This document shows, piece after piece, positions 35,687-43,310 of a stretch of DNA of 51,282 nt. The DNA is taken from NCBI GenBank assembly GCA_902774155.1, contig CACYHF010000009.1:1-51282 (forward strand), in the 5' to 3' direction. The notes below the pieces were generated by a model. That model had not been told where the DNA came from. It was given only the letters and a program-made list of their open reading frames with translations, and ran no database searches. Both the position numbers and the translations under genes were made by a program. Origin of the DNA: an uncultured Bacteroidia bacterium. GTDB lineage: Bacteria; Bacteroidota; Bacteroidia; Bacteroidales; UBA932. How positions within the stretch are numbered: the stretch's first letter is position 1; each line of letters begins with the position of its first letter.

Positions 35687-37003
35687 ATGGCTAAAGAATA
35701 CTTCCCTACTATCGGGAAAATCCCTTTCGATGGGACCGGGAGCAAGAATCCCCTTGCTTTCCATTACTATGAACCCGAACGGCTGGTCATGGGCAAACCC
35801 ATGAAGGACTGGCTCAAGTTCGCCATGGCCTGGTGGCACACGCTGGGGCAGGCTTCGGCCGATCCTTTCGGCGGTCAGACCCGCAGCTACGAATGGGACA
35901 AGGGCGAATGCCCCTATTGCCGCGCCCGTGCCAAGGCCGATGCAGGCTTTGAACTGATGCAGAAACTGGGGATCGGGTATTTCTGCTTCCACGACATCGA
36001 TTTGGTGGAAGACTGCGAAGACATCGCCGAGTACGAGGCCCGTATGAAAGACATTACGGACTATCTCCTGGAAAAGATGAAGGAGACCGGCATCAAGAAC
36101 CTCTGGGGCACGGCCAATGTGTTCGGCCACAAGCGCTATATGAACGGCGCCGCCACCAATCCGCAGTTCGACATCGTGGCCCGCGCTGCGGTCCAGATCA
36201 AGAACGCCCTGGATGCCACCATCAAGCTGGGCGGTTCCAACTATGTGTTCTGGGGCGGCCGTGAGGGCTACTACACCCTTCTGAACACCCAGATGCAGCG
36301 GGAGAAGGACCACCTGGCCAATATGCTCAAGGCGGCCCGCGACTATGCACGCGGCAAGGGTTTCAAGGGCACCTTCCTCATCGAGCCCAAACCTATGGAA
36401 CCCACCAAGCATCAGTACGATGTAGACACGGAAACGGTGATCGGCTTCCTGCGCGCCAATGGTCTGGACAAGGACTTCAAGGTGAACATCGAGGTGAACC
36501 ATGCCACCCTGGCCGGCCATACCTTCGAGCATGAGCTCACCGTGGCCCGCGAGAACGGCTTCCTGGGCTCCATCGATGCCAACCGCGGCGATGCCCAGAA
36601 CGGCTGGGATACGGACCAGTTCCCTATTGACGCCCTGGATCTGACGCAGGCCATGATGCAGATTCTGCTGAATGGCGGTTTCGGCAATGGCGGCACCAAC
36701 TTTGACGCCAAGCTGCGCCGCTCCTCCACGGACCCGGAAGACATCTTCATCGCCCACATCAGCGCCATGGATGCTATGGCTCACGCCCTGCTGAACGCCG
36801 CCGCCATCCTGGAAGAAAGCCCGGTGCCCGCCATGGTGAAAGAGCGTTACGCTTCCTTCGATTCCGGTCTGGGTAAAGATTTCGAAGATGGCAAAGCTTC
36901 TTTGGAAGACCTCTACGAATATGCCAAAGCCAACGGCGAACCCGTTGCAGCCTCCGGCAAACAGGAACTGTACGAAACTTACCTGAACCTCTATGCAAAG
37001 TAG
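35687..37003 (+). CDS. xylA: Xylose isomerase
   Basis: This 438-aa metal-dependent TIM-barrel enzyme converts D-xylose to D-xylulose. Family signatures include FCFHDIDL (catalytic His), VFWGGREGYYTLLNT, IEPKPMEPTKHQYD (metal-binding Glu) and NHATLAGHTFEHEL. Length fits the long class II type common in Bacteroidota. It sits between xylB and the transporter gene, which it overlaps by 11 nt. Confidence 0.97.
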   Translation: MAKEYFPTIGKIPFDGTGSKNPLAFHYYEPERLVMGKPMKDWLKFAMAWWHTLGQASADPFGGQTRSYEWDKGECPYCRARAKADAGFELMQKLGIGYFCFHDIDLVEDCEDIAEYEARMKDITDYLLEKMKETGIKNLWGTANVFGHKRYMNGAATNPQFDIVARAAVQIKNALDATIKLGGSNYVFWGGREGYYTLLNTQMQREKDHLANMLKAARDYARGKGFKGTFLIEPKPMEPTKHQYDVDTETVIGFLRANGLDKDFKVNIEVNHATLAGHTFEHELTVARENGFLGSIDANRGDAQNGWDTDQFPIDALDLTQAMMQILLNGGFGNGGTNFDAKLRRSSTDPEDIFIAHISAMDAMAHALLNAAAILEESPVPAMVKERYASFDSGLGKDFEDGKASLEDLYEYAKANGEPVAASGKQELYETYLNLYAK

Positions 37004-38450
37004 TCCTTACAGACAAGAAGGCAGTACGCTGTACCTCATCAGTATCGTGCTGGTGGCGGTGATCGGCGGACTGCTCTTCGGATACGACACCGCCGTCATT
37101 TCCGGAGCCGAAAAAGGTCTGCAGCAGTTCTTCAAGAGTGCCGGAGACTTTACCTATACGGACGGATGGCACGGTTTCACCACCTCCAGCGCCCTGATCG
37201 GCTGCGTGATCGGCGCCCTGCTTTCGGGCCGGCTGGCCCATCGCTTCGGCCGCAAGAAAACGCTGTTTGTGGCAGGTGTCCTGTTCCTGCTGAGCGCCCT
37301 GGGATCCTATTATCCGGAATTCCTTTTCTTCCAAAAGGGCGTTCCCACCAAGGGCCTGCTGGTGGCTTTTAACGGCTACCGCATCCTGGGCGGCGTGGGC
37401 GTGGGCCTGGCATCGGCCATCTGCCCTATGTACATCGCAGAGATTGCCCCGGCCCGCAAACGCGGACGCCTGGTGTCCTGGAACCAGTTCGCCATCATTT
37501 TCGGCCAGCTGGTGGTGTATTTCGTGAATTACCTCATTATCCAGAGCCACGCCTCGGACCCTAACGTAGTGGCCTGGACCAATGCCATCGGCTGGCGCGT
37601 GATGTTCGTTTCCGAGGCCGTGCCCGCCGGACTGTTCGCCCTCCTGATCCTGCTGGTGCCGGAGACGCCGCGCTACCTGGTGCTGCGCAAACAGAACGAG
37701 AAAGCCCTGGAAATCCTGTCCAAGATCAACGGCGAGGGCCGGGGCCGCAAGATCCTGCTGGACATCATCGAGACCGTGAAGGAAGAACGGGAGAGTCTCT
37801 TCTCCTATGGCGTGCTGGTGATTTTCATCGGCTGTATGCTGTCTGTGTTCCAGCAAATCATCGGCATCAATGCCGTGCTGTACTTTGCCCCGCGCATCTT
37901 TGAATCCATGGGCGTGAGCAACAATATGCTGTTCACGGTGATCATGGGCATCATCAACATCTCCTTCACGCTGGTGGCCGTTTTCACGGTGGAAAAACTG
38001 GGCCGGAAGCCGCTCCTGATCACCGGCTCCCTGGGCATGGCACTGGGCGCACTGGGCGTGGCCCTGAGCAACGTGGTTTCCATGCCGGCCGTGATACCGG
38101 TGATCAGCATCATGGTGTACAGCGCGTGTTTCATGTTCAGCTGGGGCCCCATCTGCTGGGTATATATCTCGGAGCTGTTCCCCAACACCATCCGCAGCCA
38201 GGCCACGGCCTTGGCAGTAGCGTTCCAGTGGATCTTCAACTTCATTGTATCCAGCACCTTCGTGCCCATGTACAACATGAAGCTGGGGGCCATGGGAGAG
38301 AATTTCGGCCACTTCTTCGCCTATGCCCTCTACGGGGCCATCTGCATTGTGGCCGCCATCTTCGTATGGCGCCTGGTGCCGGAAACCAAAGGCAAAACCC
38401 TGGAAGACATGACCGCCCTATGGCGCAAGCCTGTCCCTACCGAGGAGTAA
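36993..38450 (+). CDS. xylE: D-xylose:H+ symporter of the sugar porter family
   Basis: This 485-aa MFS sugar porter has 12 hydrophobic segments with hallmark motifs GGLLFGYDTAVISGAEKG, RFGRKK, PETPRYLV, the central QQIIGINAVLYFAPRIFE and the end PETKGKTLEDM. These are typical of XylE. It overlaps xylA by 11 nt, completing a xylB-xylA-xylE operon. Its stop is 4 nt from that of the convergent nitroreductase gene. No XylR-type regulator is seen nearby. Confidence 0.94.
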   Translation: MQSSPYRQEGSTLYLISIVLVAVIGGLLFGYDTAVISGAEKGLQQFFKSAGDFTYTDGWHGFTTSSALIGCVIGALLSGRLAHRFGRKKTLFVAGVLFLLSALGSYYPEFLFFQKGVPTKGLLVAFNGYRILGGVGVGLASAICPMYIAEIAPARKRGRLVSWNQFAIIFGQLVVYFVNYLIIQSHASDPNVVAWTNAIGWRVMFVSEAVPAGLFALLILLVPETPRYLVLRKQNEKALEILSKINGEGRGRKILLDIIETVKEERESLFSYGVLVIFIGCMLSVFQQIIGINAVLYFAPRIFESMGVSNNMLFTVIMGIINISFTLVAVFTVEKLGRKPLLITGSLGMALGALGVALSNVVSMPAVIPVISIMVYSACFMFSWGPICWVYISELFPNTIRSQATALAVAFQWIFNFIVSSTFVPMYNMKLGAMGENFGHFFAYALYGAICIVAAIFVWRLVPETKGKTLEDMTALWRKPVPTEE

Positions 38451-38454
38451 TCTC

Positions 38455-39081
38455 CTATAGCAGAAGGTCGGAGACCTGAAGCTTGGGAACGAAGTGGGCG
38501 CCGTCCTTGCGATAATAAGCAAGGTCGGTGCCTTCTTTTACGGGTACCAGGAAGATGTGCTCAAGGGGCTTGCCAATGCCGATGACAGCCAGGGGCTCCG
38601 AAGGGAGCTGCAGAGTGGCGGCCAGCTCGGAGGCCTTGAAATTGAGGATGAAGATGCCGCCCAGGCCCATCTCCACGGCCCGGAGCAGGATGCTTTGTGC
38701 GGCTATGCCCAGGTCGATGTCCACCACCCGGCCGGAGGTGGCGGCGCACACTACAATATAGGCCGAGGGTTCTTCGCCGGGATGCGGCAGGTGCTCCTCC
38801 GGGAGCGCTGCACCCAGCCGGACCAGCGGGTGCACAAGGGCAGCAGCCTCCCCGTACACCAGCTTGAAGCGAAGCGGCTGGGCGTTCATGCCGGAGGCCA
38901 CCCAGGGCACCACTTCCAACAGTTTCAGCAAATCGGCCTCCGTGACGGCACGGGAGGCGTCGTAGCCGCGATAGCTGCGGTTGCGTTTCAGGAGACTTTC
39001 CAGTGAGGGATGGTTGCGCACCACCTTAGGACGCGGATTGCGGAGCTCTTCGGCCCGCTTTTCCAGATAATTGTCGGCCAT
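38455..39081 (-). CDS. Nitroreductase-family flavoprotein
   Basis: This 208-aa FMN-dependent oxidoreductase starts at 39081 (MADNYLEKR). It has the N-terminal RSYRGYDASRAVTEADLLKLLEVVPWVASGMNAQP block, which binds FMN, and AAQSILLRAVEMGLGG plus VIGIGKP near the end. The physiological substrate is not predictable. Upstream codons in frame would run through a terminator and tRNA-Leu, so they are rejected. It lies downstream of tRNA-Leu but behind a terminator. Confidence 0.9.
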   Translation of the reverse strand: MADNYLEKRAEELRNPRPKVVRNHPSLESLLKRNRSYRGYDASRAVTEADLLKLLEVVPWVASGMNAQPLRFKLVYGEAAALVHPLVRLGAALPEEHLPHPGEEPSAYIVVCAATSGRVVDIDLGIAAQSILLRAVEMGLGGIFILNFKASELAATLQLPSEPLAVIGIGKPLEHIFLVPVKEGTDLAYYRKDGAHFVPKLQVSDLLL

Positions 39082-39098
39082 AATGCTACGTATTATCA

Positions 39099-39130
39099 AA
39101 AAACGCCAGGCGGAATTGCCTGGCGTTTTT
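39099..39130 (-). terminator. Terminator of tRNA-Leu
   Basis: A perfect 13-bp inverted repeat (39099-39111 and 39118-39130) with GCCAGGC at its core and A/T-rich outer ends, followed on the minus strand by TTTTTT. It directly follows the 3' end of tRNA-Leu and precedes the nitroreductase gene by 18 nt. The nitroreductase may therefore depend on read-through or on a promoter I could not find. Confidence 0.85.
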
Positions 39131-39131
39131 G

Positions 39132-39214
39132 TGCGGGTGAGAAGAGTCGAACTTCCACGGGCTAATGCCCACCACCCCCTCAAAGTGGCGTGTCTACCAT
39201 TTCACCACACCCGC
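39132..39214 (-). tRNA. tRNA-Leu (anticodon GAG)
   Basis: Acceptor GCGGGTG/CACCCGC, anticodon loop TTGAGGG giving GAG, and a long variable arm (GGGCATTAGCCC region) typical of tRNA-Leu. Its length is 83 nt. It is transcribed divergently from rpsP. Confidence 0.94.
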
Positions 39215-39228
39215 TTGATTTGGGACTG

Positions 39229-39276
39229 CAAAGATAAGAACATTTTTTGTAATCCCAAAATTTTTTTCTACCTTTG
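39229..39276. promoter_or_regulatory. Interlocked divergent promoters of tRNA-Leu and rpsP
   Basis: Plus strand: TTTG (39246-39249), 19 nt, TACCTTTG (39269-39276), for rpsP-rimM. Minus strand: TTTG (39256-39259), 19 nt, TATCTTTG (39229-39236), for tRNA-Leu. Both match the consensus exactly. Each -33 element lies inside the spacer of the other promoter, so two polymerases could not bind at once. Confidence 0.85.
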
Positions 39277-39332
39277 CAAGCTCCCACGAGTTGGGGCATT
39301 ACGGATTATTAATTTTAAACAACAGATTCACA

Positions 39333-39872
39333 ATGGCTGTTAAAATCAGACTCCAGCGCCACGGTAAGAAGAATTTCGCATTCTTCCACATTGTAGTGGC
39401 CGATTCCCGCGCTCCGCGCGACGGTAAATTCATCGAGCAGCTTGGCTCTTACAACCCCAACACCAACCCTGCCACCATCGTCCTTGACGGTGACAAGGCT
39501 CTGGCTTGGCTCAATGTAGGCGCCCAGCCCACCCTTACGGCCCGCCGTATCCTCTCTTACGAAGGTATCCTCCTTCGCAAGCACCTGGCAGAAGGCGTAG
39601 CCAAGGGCGCCCTCACCGAGGCCCAGGCCGACGCCAAATTCGCTGCCTGGAAGGCCCAGCGCGACGAAAAGATCGCCGCCAAGAAGACCGGCCTCAAGAA
39701 TGAGGCTATCGCTGCTGCCAAGGCCGCCAAGGCCGCCGAAGCTGCCGTGAACGAAGCCCGTGCCAAGGCCATCGCCGCCAAGAAGGCAGAAGCCGAAGAA
39801 GCCGCCCGCAAGGCCGCCGAGGAAGCTGCCCAGGCCGCTACCGCCGAACCTGTGGAAGCCCCGGCAGAATAA
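39333..39872 (+). CDS. rpsP: Small ribosomal subunit protein bS16 with C-terminal extension
   Basis: This 179-aa protein begins [24 protein letters not shown] with [18 protein letters not shown], the bS16 signature. The core occupies about 85 residues; the rest is an Ala/Lys/Glu-rich helical extension ([20 protein letters not shown]), known from other Bacteroidota bS16 proteins. The start at 39333 is set by the conserved N-terminus; an ATG 14 codons upstream is not used. Its stop overlaps the rimM start (TAATG). Confidence 0.96.
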   Translation: MAVKIRLQRHGKKNFAFFHIVVADSRAPRDGKFIEQLGSYNPNTNPATIVLDGDKALAWLNVGAQPTLTARRILSYEGILLRKHLAEGVAKGALTEAQADAKFAAWKAQRDEKIAAKKTGLKNEAIAAAKAAKAAEAAVNEARAKAIAAKKAEAEEAARKAAEEAAQAATAEPVEAPAE

Positions 39873-40357
39873 TGCTGCGGATCGCCCAGGTATTGAAATC
39901 CAACGGGACGGACGGCGAGCTTTTAATCAGCTTCCTGGACATCGCCCCGGAAGATATCGACCTTCAGGAACCGGTATTCATCGCATTCGATGGACTACCG
40001 GTTCCCTTTTATTTTGAATCGTTTCAGCCCCGGGGCACCAAGCGCGCCCTGGTACACCTCACCGGCGTCCACTCCTTGAAGGACGCCGACGAACTGGCCG
40101 GATCGGCCATCTATGCCGATTATTTCGAAGAGGAAGGCGAAGAAGACTTCACGGGCTGGCAGGTGCGCACGCCGGATGGCGTAGTGATCGGTACCGTAAC
40201 CGACTATGAGGATATCCCCGGCAACCTGTGCCTGTGGGTAGATCGGCCCGATGGAAATCAGGTGCTCCTCCCCTTCCATGAAGATCTCATCGTTTCCGTA
40301 AACGATGCTTCCCTCACGCTTACCCTGCAACTCCCCGACGGAATCCTGGATTTGTAA
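39872..40357 (+). CDS. rimM: Ribosome maturation factor RimM
   Basis: This 161-aa protein helps to process the 16S 3' domain of the 30S subunit. The N-terminal RimM barrel starts LRIAQVLKSNGTDGELLI, and the PRC-barrel-like second half has GTVTDYEDIPGNLCLWV and LLPFHEDLIVSV. Pairing with rpsP and the 1-nt overlap support the call. Similarity to the classical motif GxxGxhGxxGxxxv is weakened, which is common in this phylum. Confidence 0.88.
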   Translation: MLRIAQVLKSNGTDGELLISFLDIAPEDIDLQEPVFIAFDGLPVPFYFESFQPRGTKRALVHLTGVHSLKDADELAGSAIYADYFEEEGEEDFTGWQVRTPDGVVIGTVTDYEDIPGNLCLWVDRPDGNQVLLPFHEDLIVSVNDASLTLTLQLPDGILDL

Positions 40358-40388
40358 AATTACCCTGTCAGTTTTTATAAAAGTTTCG

Positions 40389-40396
40389 TACATTTG
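40389..40396 (+). promoter_or_regulatory. -7 box before the binding-protein/phosphatase pair
   Basis: TACATTTG ends 7 nt before the ATG at 40404. The -33 region is weak. It lies within a short inverted sequence (cgtacatttgtacg) that might be an operator, although the symmetry is only 5 bp per arm. Confidence 0.5.
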
Positions 40397-40403
40397 TACG
40401 ATA

Positions 40404-41363
40404 ATGAAACATTTGACTGTCATAGGGGCCCTTTTGCTGCTTGCCGTTATTCCACTGCAGGCGCAAAGTCAGCGGCAATCAAAACCGGAGCCCATTATCT
40501 TTACTCCCCAGTGGACAGCGCAGGCCCAGTTTGCCGGTTACTATGTGGCCAAGGAAAAAGGTTTCTACGACGAAGAAGGCATCGATGTCCAGATTGTCCA
40601 TCCCAATGCCACCCAGTCTTCGGAAGAACGCATCCGCAACAACACAAGCCATGTCACCACGTTGCAGCTGGCGCAGGCCATACAGATCATCAGCGACGGG
40701 GTTCCGCTGGTGAACCTGCTGCAAACCTCCATGAACAACGCCCTGGTCATTGTTTCCCGCCGCGGGAAGAATCCCCTGAACCAGCGGGGCGCCAGGGTGG
40801 CCATCTGGCAGGCCGGCTTCACCCAGCTGGCCGAATGCATGGTAAAGGAATCCCAGCTGGACTATGAATGGATCAAAGCCGCCAATAGCGTCAATCTGTT
40901 CATTGCCGGCGCCGTAGATGCTTCGGTAGCCATGAGCTACAACGAATACTTCCAGATTCTCCAGTCCGGTATTTCCATTACGGAAGATTATGTATATCGC
41001 CTGAGCGACCACAACTACAATATCCAGGAAGACGGCTTGTACATGACGCGCGCCTACTACCAGAATCACAAGGAAGAGGCCGACAAATTTGCCCGGGCCA
41101 GCCGCCGGGGCTGGGAATATGTGGCCGAACACCCGGAGGAGGCTCTGGATATTGTGATGGAATATGTGCAGCGGAACTTCATCGCCACCAACCGGGTAAT
41201 CCAGGGGCTCATGCTCCAGGAAATCCTGCGTCTGCAACTGGATCCGGACACCGGAGAGCGTGCTTTCCTCCTTCGACCCGACATGCTGGAAAAAGCCAGT
41301 GATCTGATGCTGCGCAACGGAGAAATCAAGCGTCCCATTACCATGGAGGATCTAAGTCGATGA
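40404..41363 (+). CDS. Periplasmic NMT1/THI5-like (SsuA-family) binding protein
   Basis: This 319-aa exported protein has a signal peptide (MKHLTVIGALLLLAVIPLQAQ) and no lipobox. The mature part follows the NMT1/THI5 fold: FTPQWTAQAQFAGYYVAKEKGFYDEEGIDV at the start, then HVTTLQLAQAIQI and SMNNALVIVSRRG. Such proteins normally deliver thiamine precursors, sulfonates or nitrate to ABC importers. Here no permease or ATPase is next to it. Instead it overlaps a membrane phosphatase by 4 nt, which suggests a ligand-sensing subunit. The ligand is unknown. Confidence 0.85.
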   Translation: MKHLTVIGALLLLAVIPLQAQSQRQSKPEPIIFTPQWTAQAQFAGYYVAKEKGFYDEEGIDVQIVHPNATQSSEERIRNNTSHVTTLQLAQAIQIISDGVPLVNLLQTSMNNALVIVSRRGKNPLNQRGARVAIWQAGFTQLAECMVKESQLDYEWIKAANSVNLFIAGAVDASVAMSYNEYFQILQSGISITEDYVYRLSDHNYNIQEDGLYMTRAYYQNHKEEADKFARASRRGWEYVAEHPEEALDIVMEYVQRNFIATNRVIQGLMLQEILRLQLDPDTGERAFLLRPDMLEKASDLMLRNGEIKRPITMEDLSR

Positions 41364-43306
41364 GTAAGAAACGCCCCGACAATAACACGGTAATCCGCCA
41401 TTCGCTAAGCTCCCGGCTCAGTCTGTGGATTGTGCTCTTTGCCGCCGCCATGTTCCTCCTGTCGCTGGGTTATATCTTCCAGGTAGCACAGAAGACCGTA
41501 CGGCAGGAAGCCATCCAGGGTGCCACCCGCGAACTGGAGAACACAGTCCAAAGGGTCAACGATATTCTGGAGAACGTTGAGATTACGGCCGATAATCTGG
41601 AATGGCTCATCTACCGCGACCTGGATAAACCGGAGGCCATGATGGAATATTCCCGTTCCGTGGTGCTGAACAACTCGTTCCTGAACGGCTGCTCCATTTC
41701 CTTCGAGCCGTATTTCTACAAATCCAAGGGAAAATACTATTCCTGTTATTCCAACAATAACGGAAAAACCGTATACACACAGCAGGAAGGCAACGACAAG
41801 TACCAGTATTTCTATCTGGACTGGTATCTGCTGCCCAAACTGCTCCGACAGCCTTGCTGGACGGAGCCTTATACAGACCAGGAAGAGGAAGACGCCCTTA
41901 CCATGGATTCCAAGATGATGGTGTCTTACTGCCGGCCGCTCATCGGCAACGATGGCAATTTTGTGGGCTCGCTCTCGCTGGACATCTCCCTGGAATGGCT
42001 GTCAGAGACCATTTCGGCCGTTAAGCCCTACCCCCACTCCTATTCCATCATGCTGGGCAGGGGCGGCACCTACCTGGTGCATCCGGACCCGGAAAAACTG
42101 TTCTACCAGACCATCTTCACCCAGCAGCTGGTCAGCCCCAACCTGGAACAATGGGAACTGGGACAAGACATGTTGGACTGGAAGGAAGGCATGCGGGAAA
42201 TCAAACTGGATGGCGAAAAATGCTATGTGTTTTTCCGTCCCATGCTTGCAACAGGCTGGAGCGTAGCCATCGTTTGTCCCGAAAGAGACATCTTCGGCAA
42301 TTATCACCGTTTTCAGAACATTGTTATCGCCATCGTGGCCCTGTGCTTGCTGCTCATGTTCCTGGTGTTCTCCCGGCTCATCCTCAATCTGCTGGCCCCA
42401 CTGCGCCACCTGGCCGCACAGGCACACGTCATCGCCGATGGTAAATTCGACCAGAAACTGCCGGGAACCCGCCGGGCCGATGACGAAATCGGCGTACTCA
42501 CCAACGCCTTCGGCGAAATGCAGGGTTCCCTGGTCAATTATATCGACGAGCTAACAGAATCCACGGCCAAGCGCGAACGCATTGAAGGCGAACTGCAAAT
42601 TGCCCGCGGTATCCAAATGGGGATGGTTCCCAATGTGTTCCCGCCGTTCCCGGACCGGAAAGACATAGACCTGTACGCCATCATCCGTCCGGCCAAGGAA
42701 GTGGGCGGAGACCTGTACGATTACTTTATCCAGGACGGAAAACTGCATTTCTGCATTGGCGACGTTAGCGGAAAAGGCGTGCCGGCCAGCTTGTTTATGG
42801 CGGTCGTCTGTCACCAGTTCCGCCTGCTGGCCAAGCAGGGGCTTCCCCCCGCAGAAGTAGCGCGCCAGATCAACGACAGCCTGTCCGAGAACAACGAGCA
42901 ACTTATGTTCGTAACGCTCTTTATCGGCCAGATGGACCTGCAATGCGGCCGCCTGGAATTCTGCAACTGCGGGCACAATCCGCCTGTGCTCCTGGCCCCT
43001 GCACCGCATTTTATGGAATGTCTGCCCAATACCCCTATCGGCGTCTGTGCCGGCTGGGAGTTCGAGGGTCAGGTCTTGGAGAATTTCCGCAATATACCCA
43101 TCCTGCTGTATACGGATGGACTCAACGAAGCCGAAAACGAGCAGCACGAGGAATTTGGCAACGACCGCCTGCTAACCGTCCTGTCCACGCATCCGTTTAC
43201 GGAGGCAAAGGACCTGGTGGACACCTTGCTGGAAGCCGTCGCCCAGCACGTAGGCAAGGCCGAGGCCAGCGACGACCTCACCCTGCTCTGCCTGAATTTC
43301 CAATAA
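41360..43306 (+). CDS. Membrane sensor phosphatase: Cache-like sensor, HAMP, SpoIIE/PP2C domain
   Basis: This 648-aa protein has a first membrane segment (about 20-42), a periplasmic Cache-type domain of about 270 residues (SISFEPYFYKSKGKYYSCYSN...GSLSLDISLEWLSE), a second membrane segment (IVIAIVALCLLLMFLVF), a HAMP linker, and a C-terminal SpoIIE/RsbU phosphatase domain. Metal-binding acidic sites appear in KEVGGDLYDYF, IGDVSGKGVPASLFMA, LLYTDGLNEA and ASDDLTLL. It should dephosphorylate an anti-sigma-antagonist type target, but none is encoded in this window. It overlaps the upstream binding-protein gene (ATGA). Confidence 0.92.
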   Translation: MSKKRPDNNTVIRHSLSSRLSLWIVLFAAAMFLLSLGYIFQVAQKTVRQEAIQGATRELENTVQRVNDILENVEITADNLEWLIYRDLDKPEAMMEYSRSVVLNNSFLNGCSISFEPYFYKSKGKYYSCYSNNNGKTVYTQQEGNDKYQYFYLDWYLLPKLLRQPCWTEPYTDQEEEDALTMDSKMMVSYCRPLIGNDGNFVGSLSLDISLEWLSETISAVKPYPHSYSIMLGRGGTYLVHPDPEKLFYQTIFTQQLVSPNLEQWELGQDMLDWKEGMREIKLDGEKCYVFFRPMLATGWSVAIVCPERDIFGNYHRFQNIVIAIVALCLLLMFLVFSRLILNLLAPLRHLAAQAHVIADGKFDQKLPGTRRADDEIGVLTNAFGEMQGSLVNYIDELTESTAKRERIEGELQIARGIQMGMVPNVFPPFPDRKDIDLYAIIRPAKEVGGDLYDYFIQDGKLHFCIGDVSGKGVPASLFMAVVCHQFRLLAKQGLPPAEVARQINDSLSENNEQLMFVTLFIGQMDLQCGRLEFCNCGHNPPVLLAPAPHFMECLPNTPIGVCAGWEFEGQVLENFRNIPILLYTDGLNEAENEQHEEFGNDRLLTVLSTHPFTEAKDLVDTLLEAVAQHVGKAEASDDLTLLCLNFQ

Positions 43307-43310
43307 TTAT

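Noticed and set aside
40358-40403. Thiamine (TPP) riboswitch before the NMT1/THI5-like gene
   Set aside because: Only 46 nt separate rimM from the gene, too short for a TPP riboswitch, and no conserved riboswitch core is seen.
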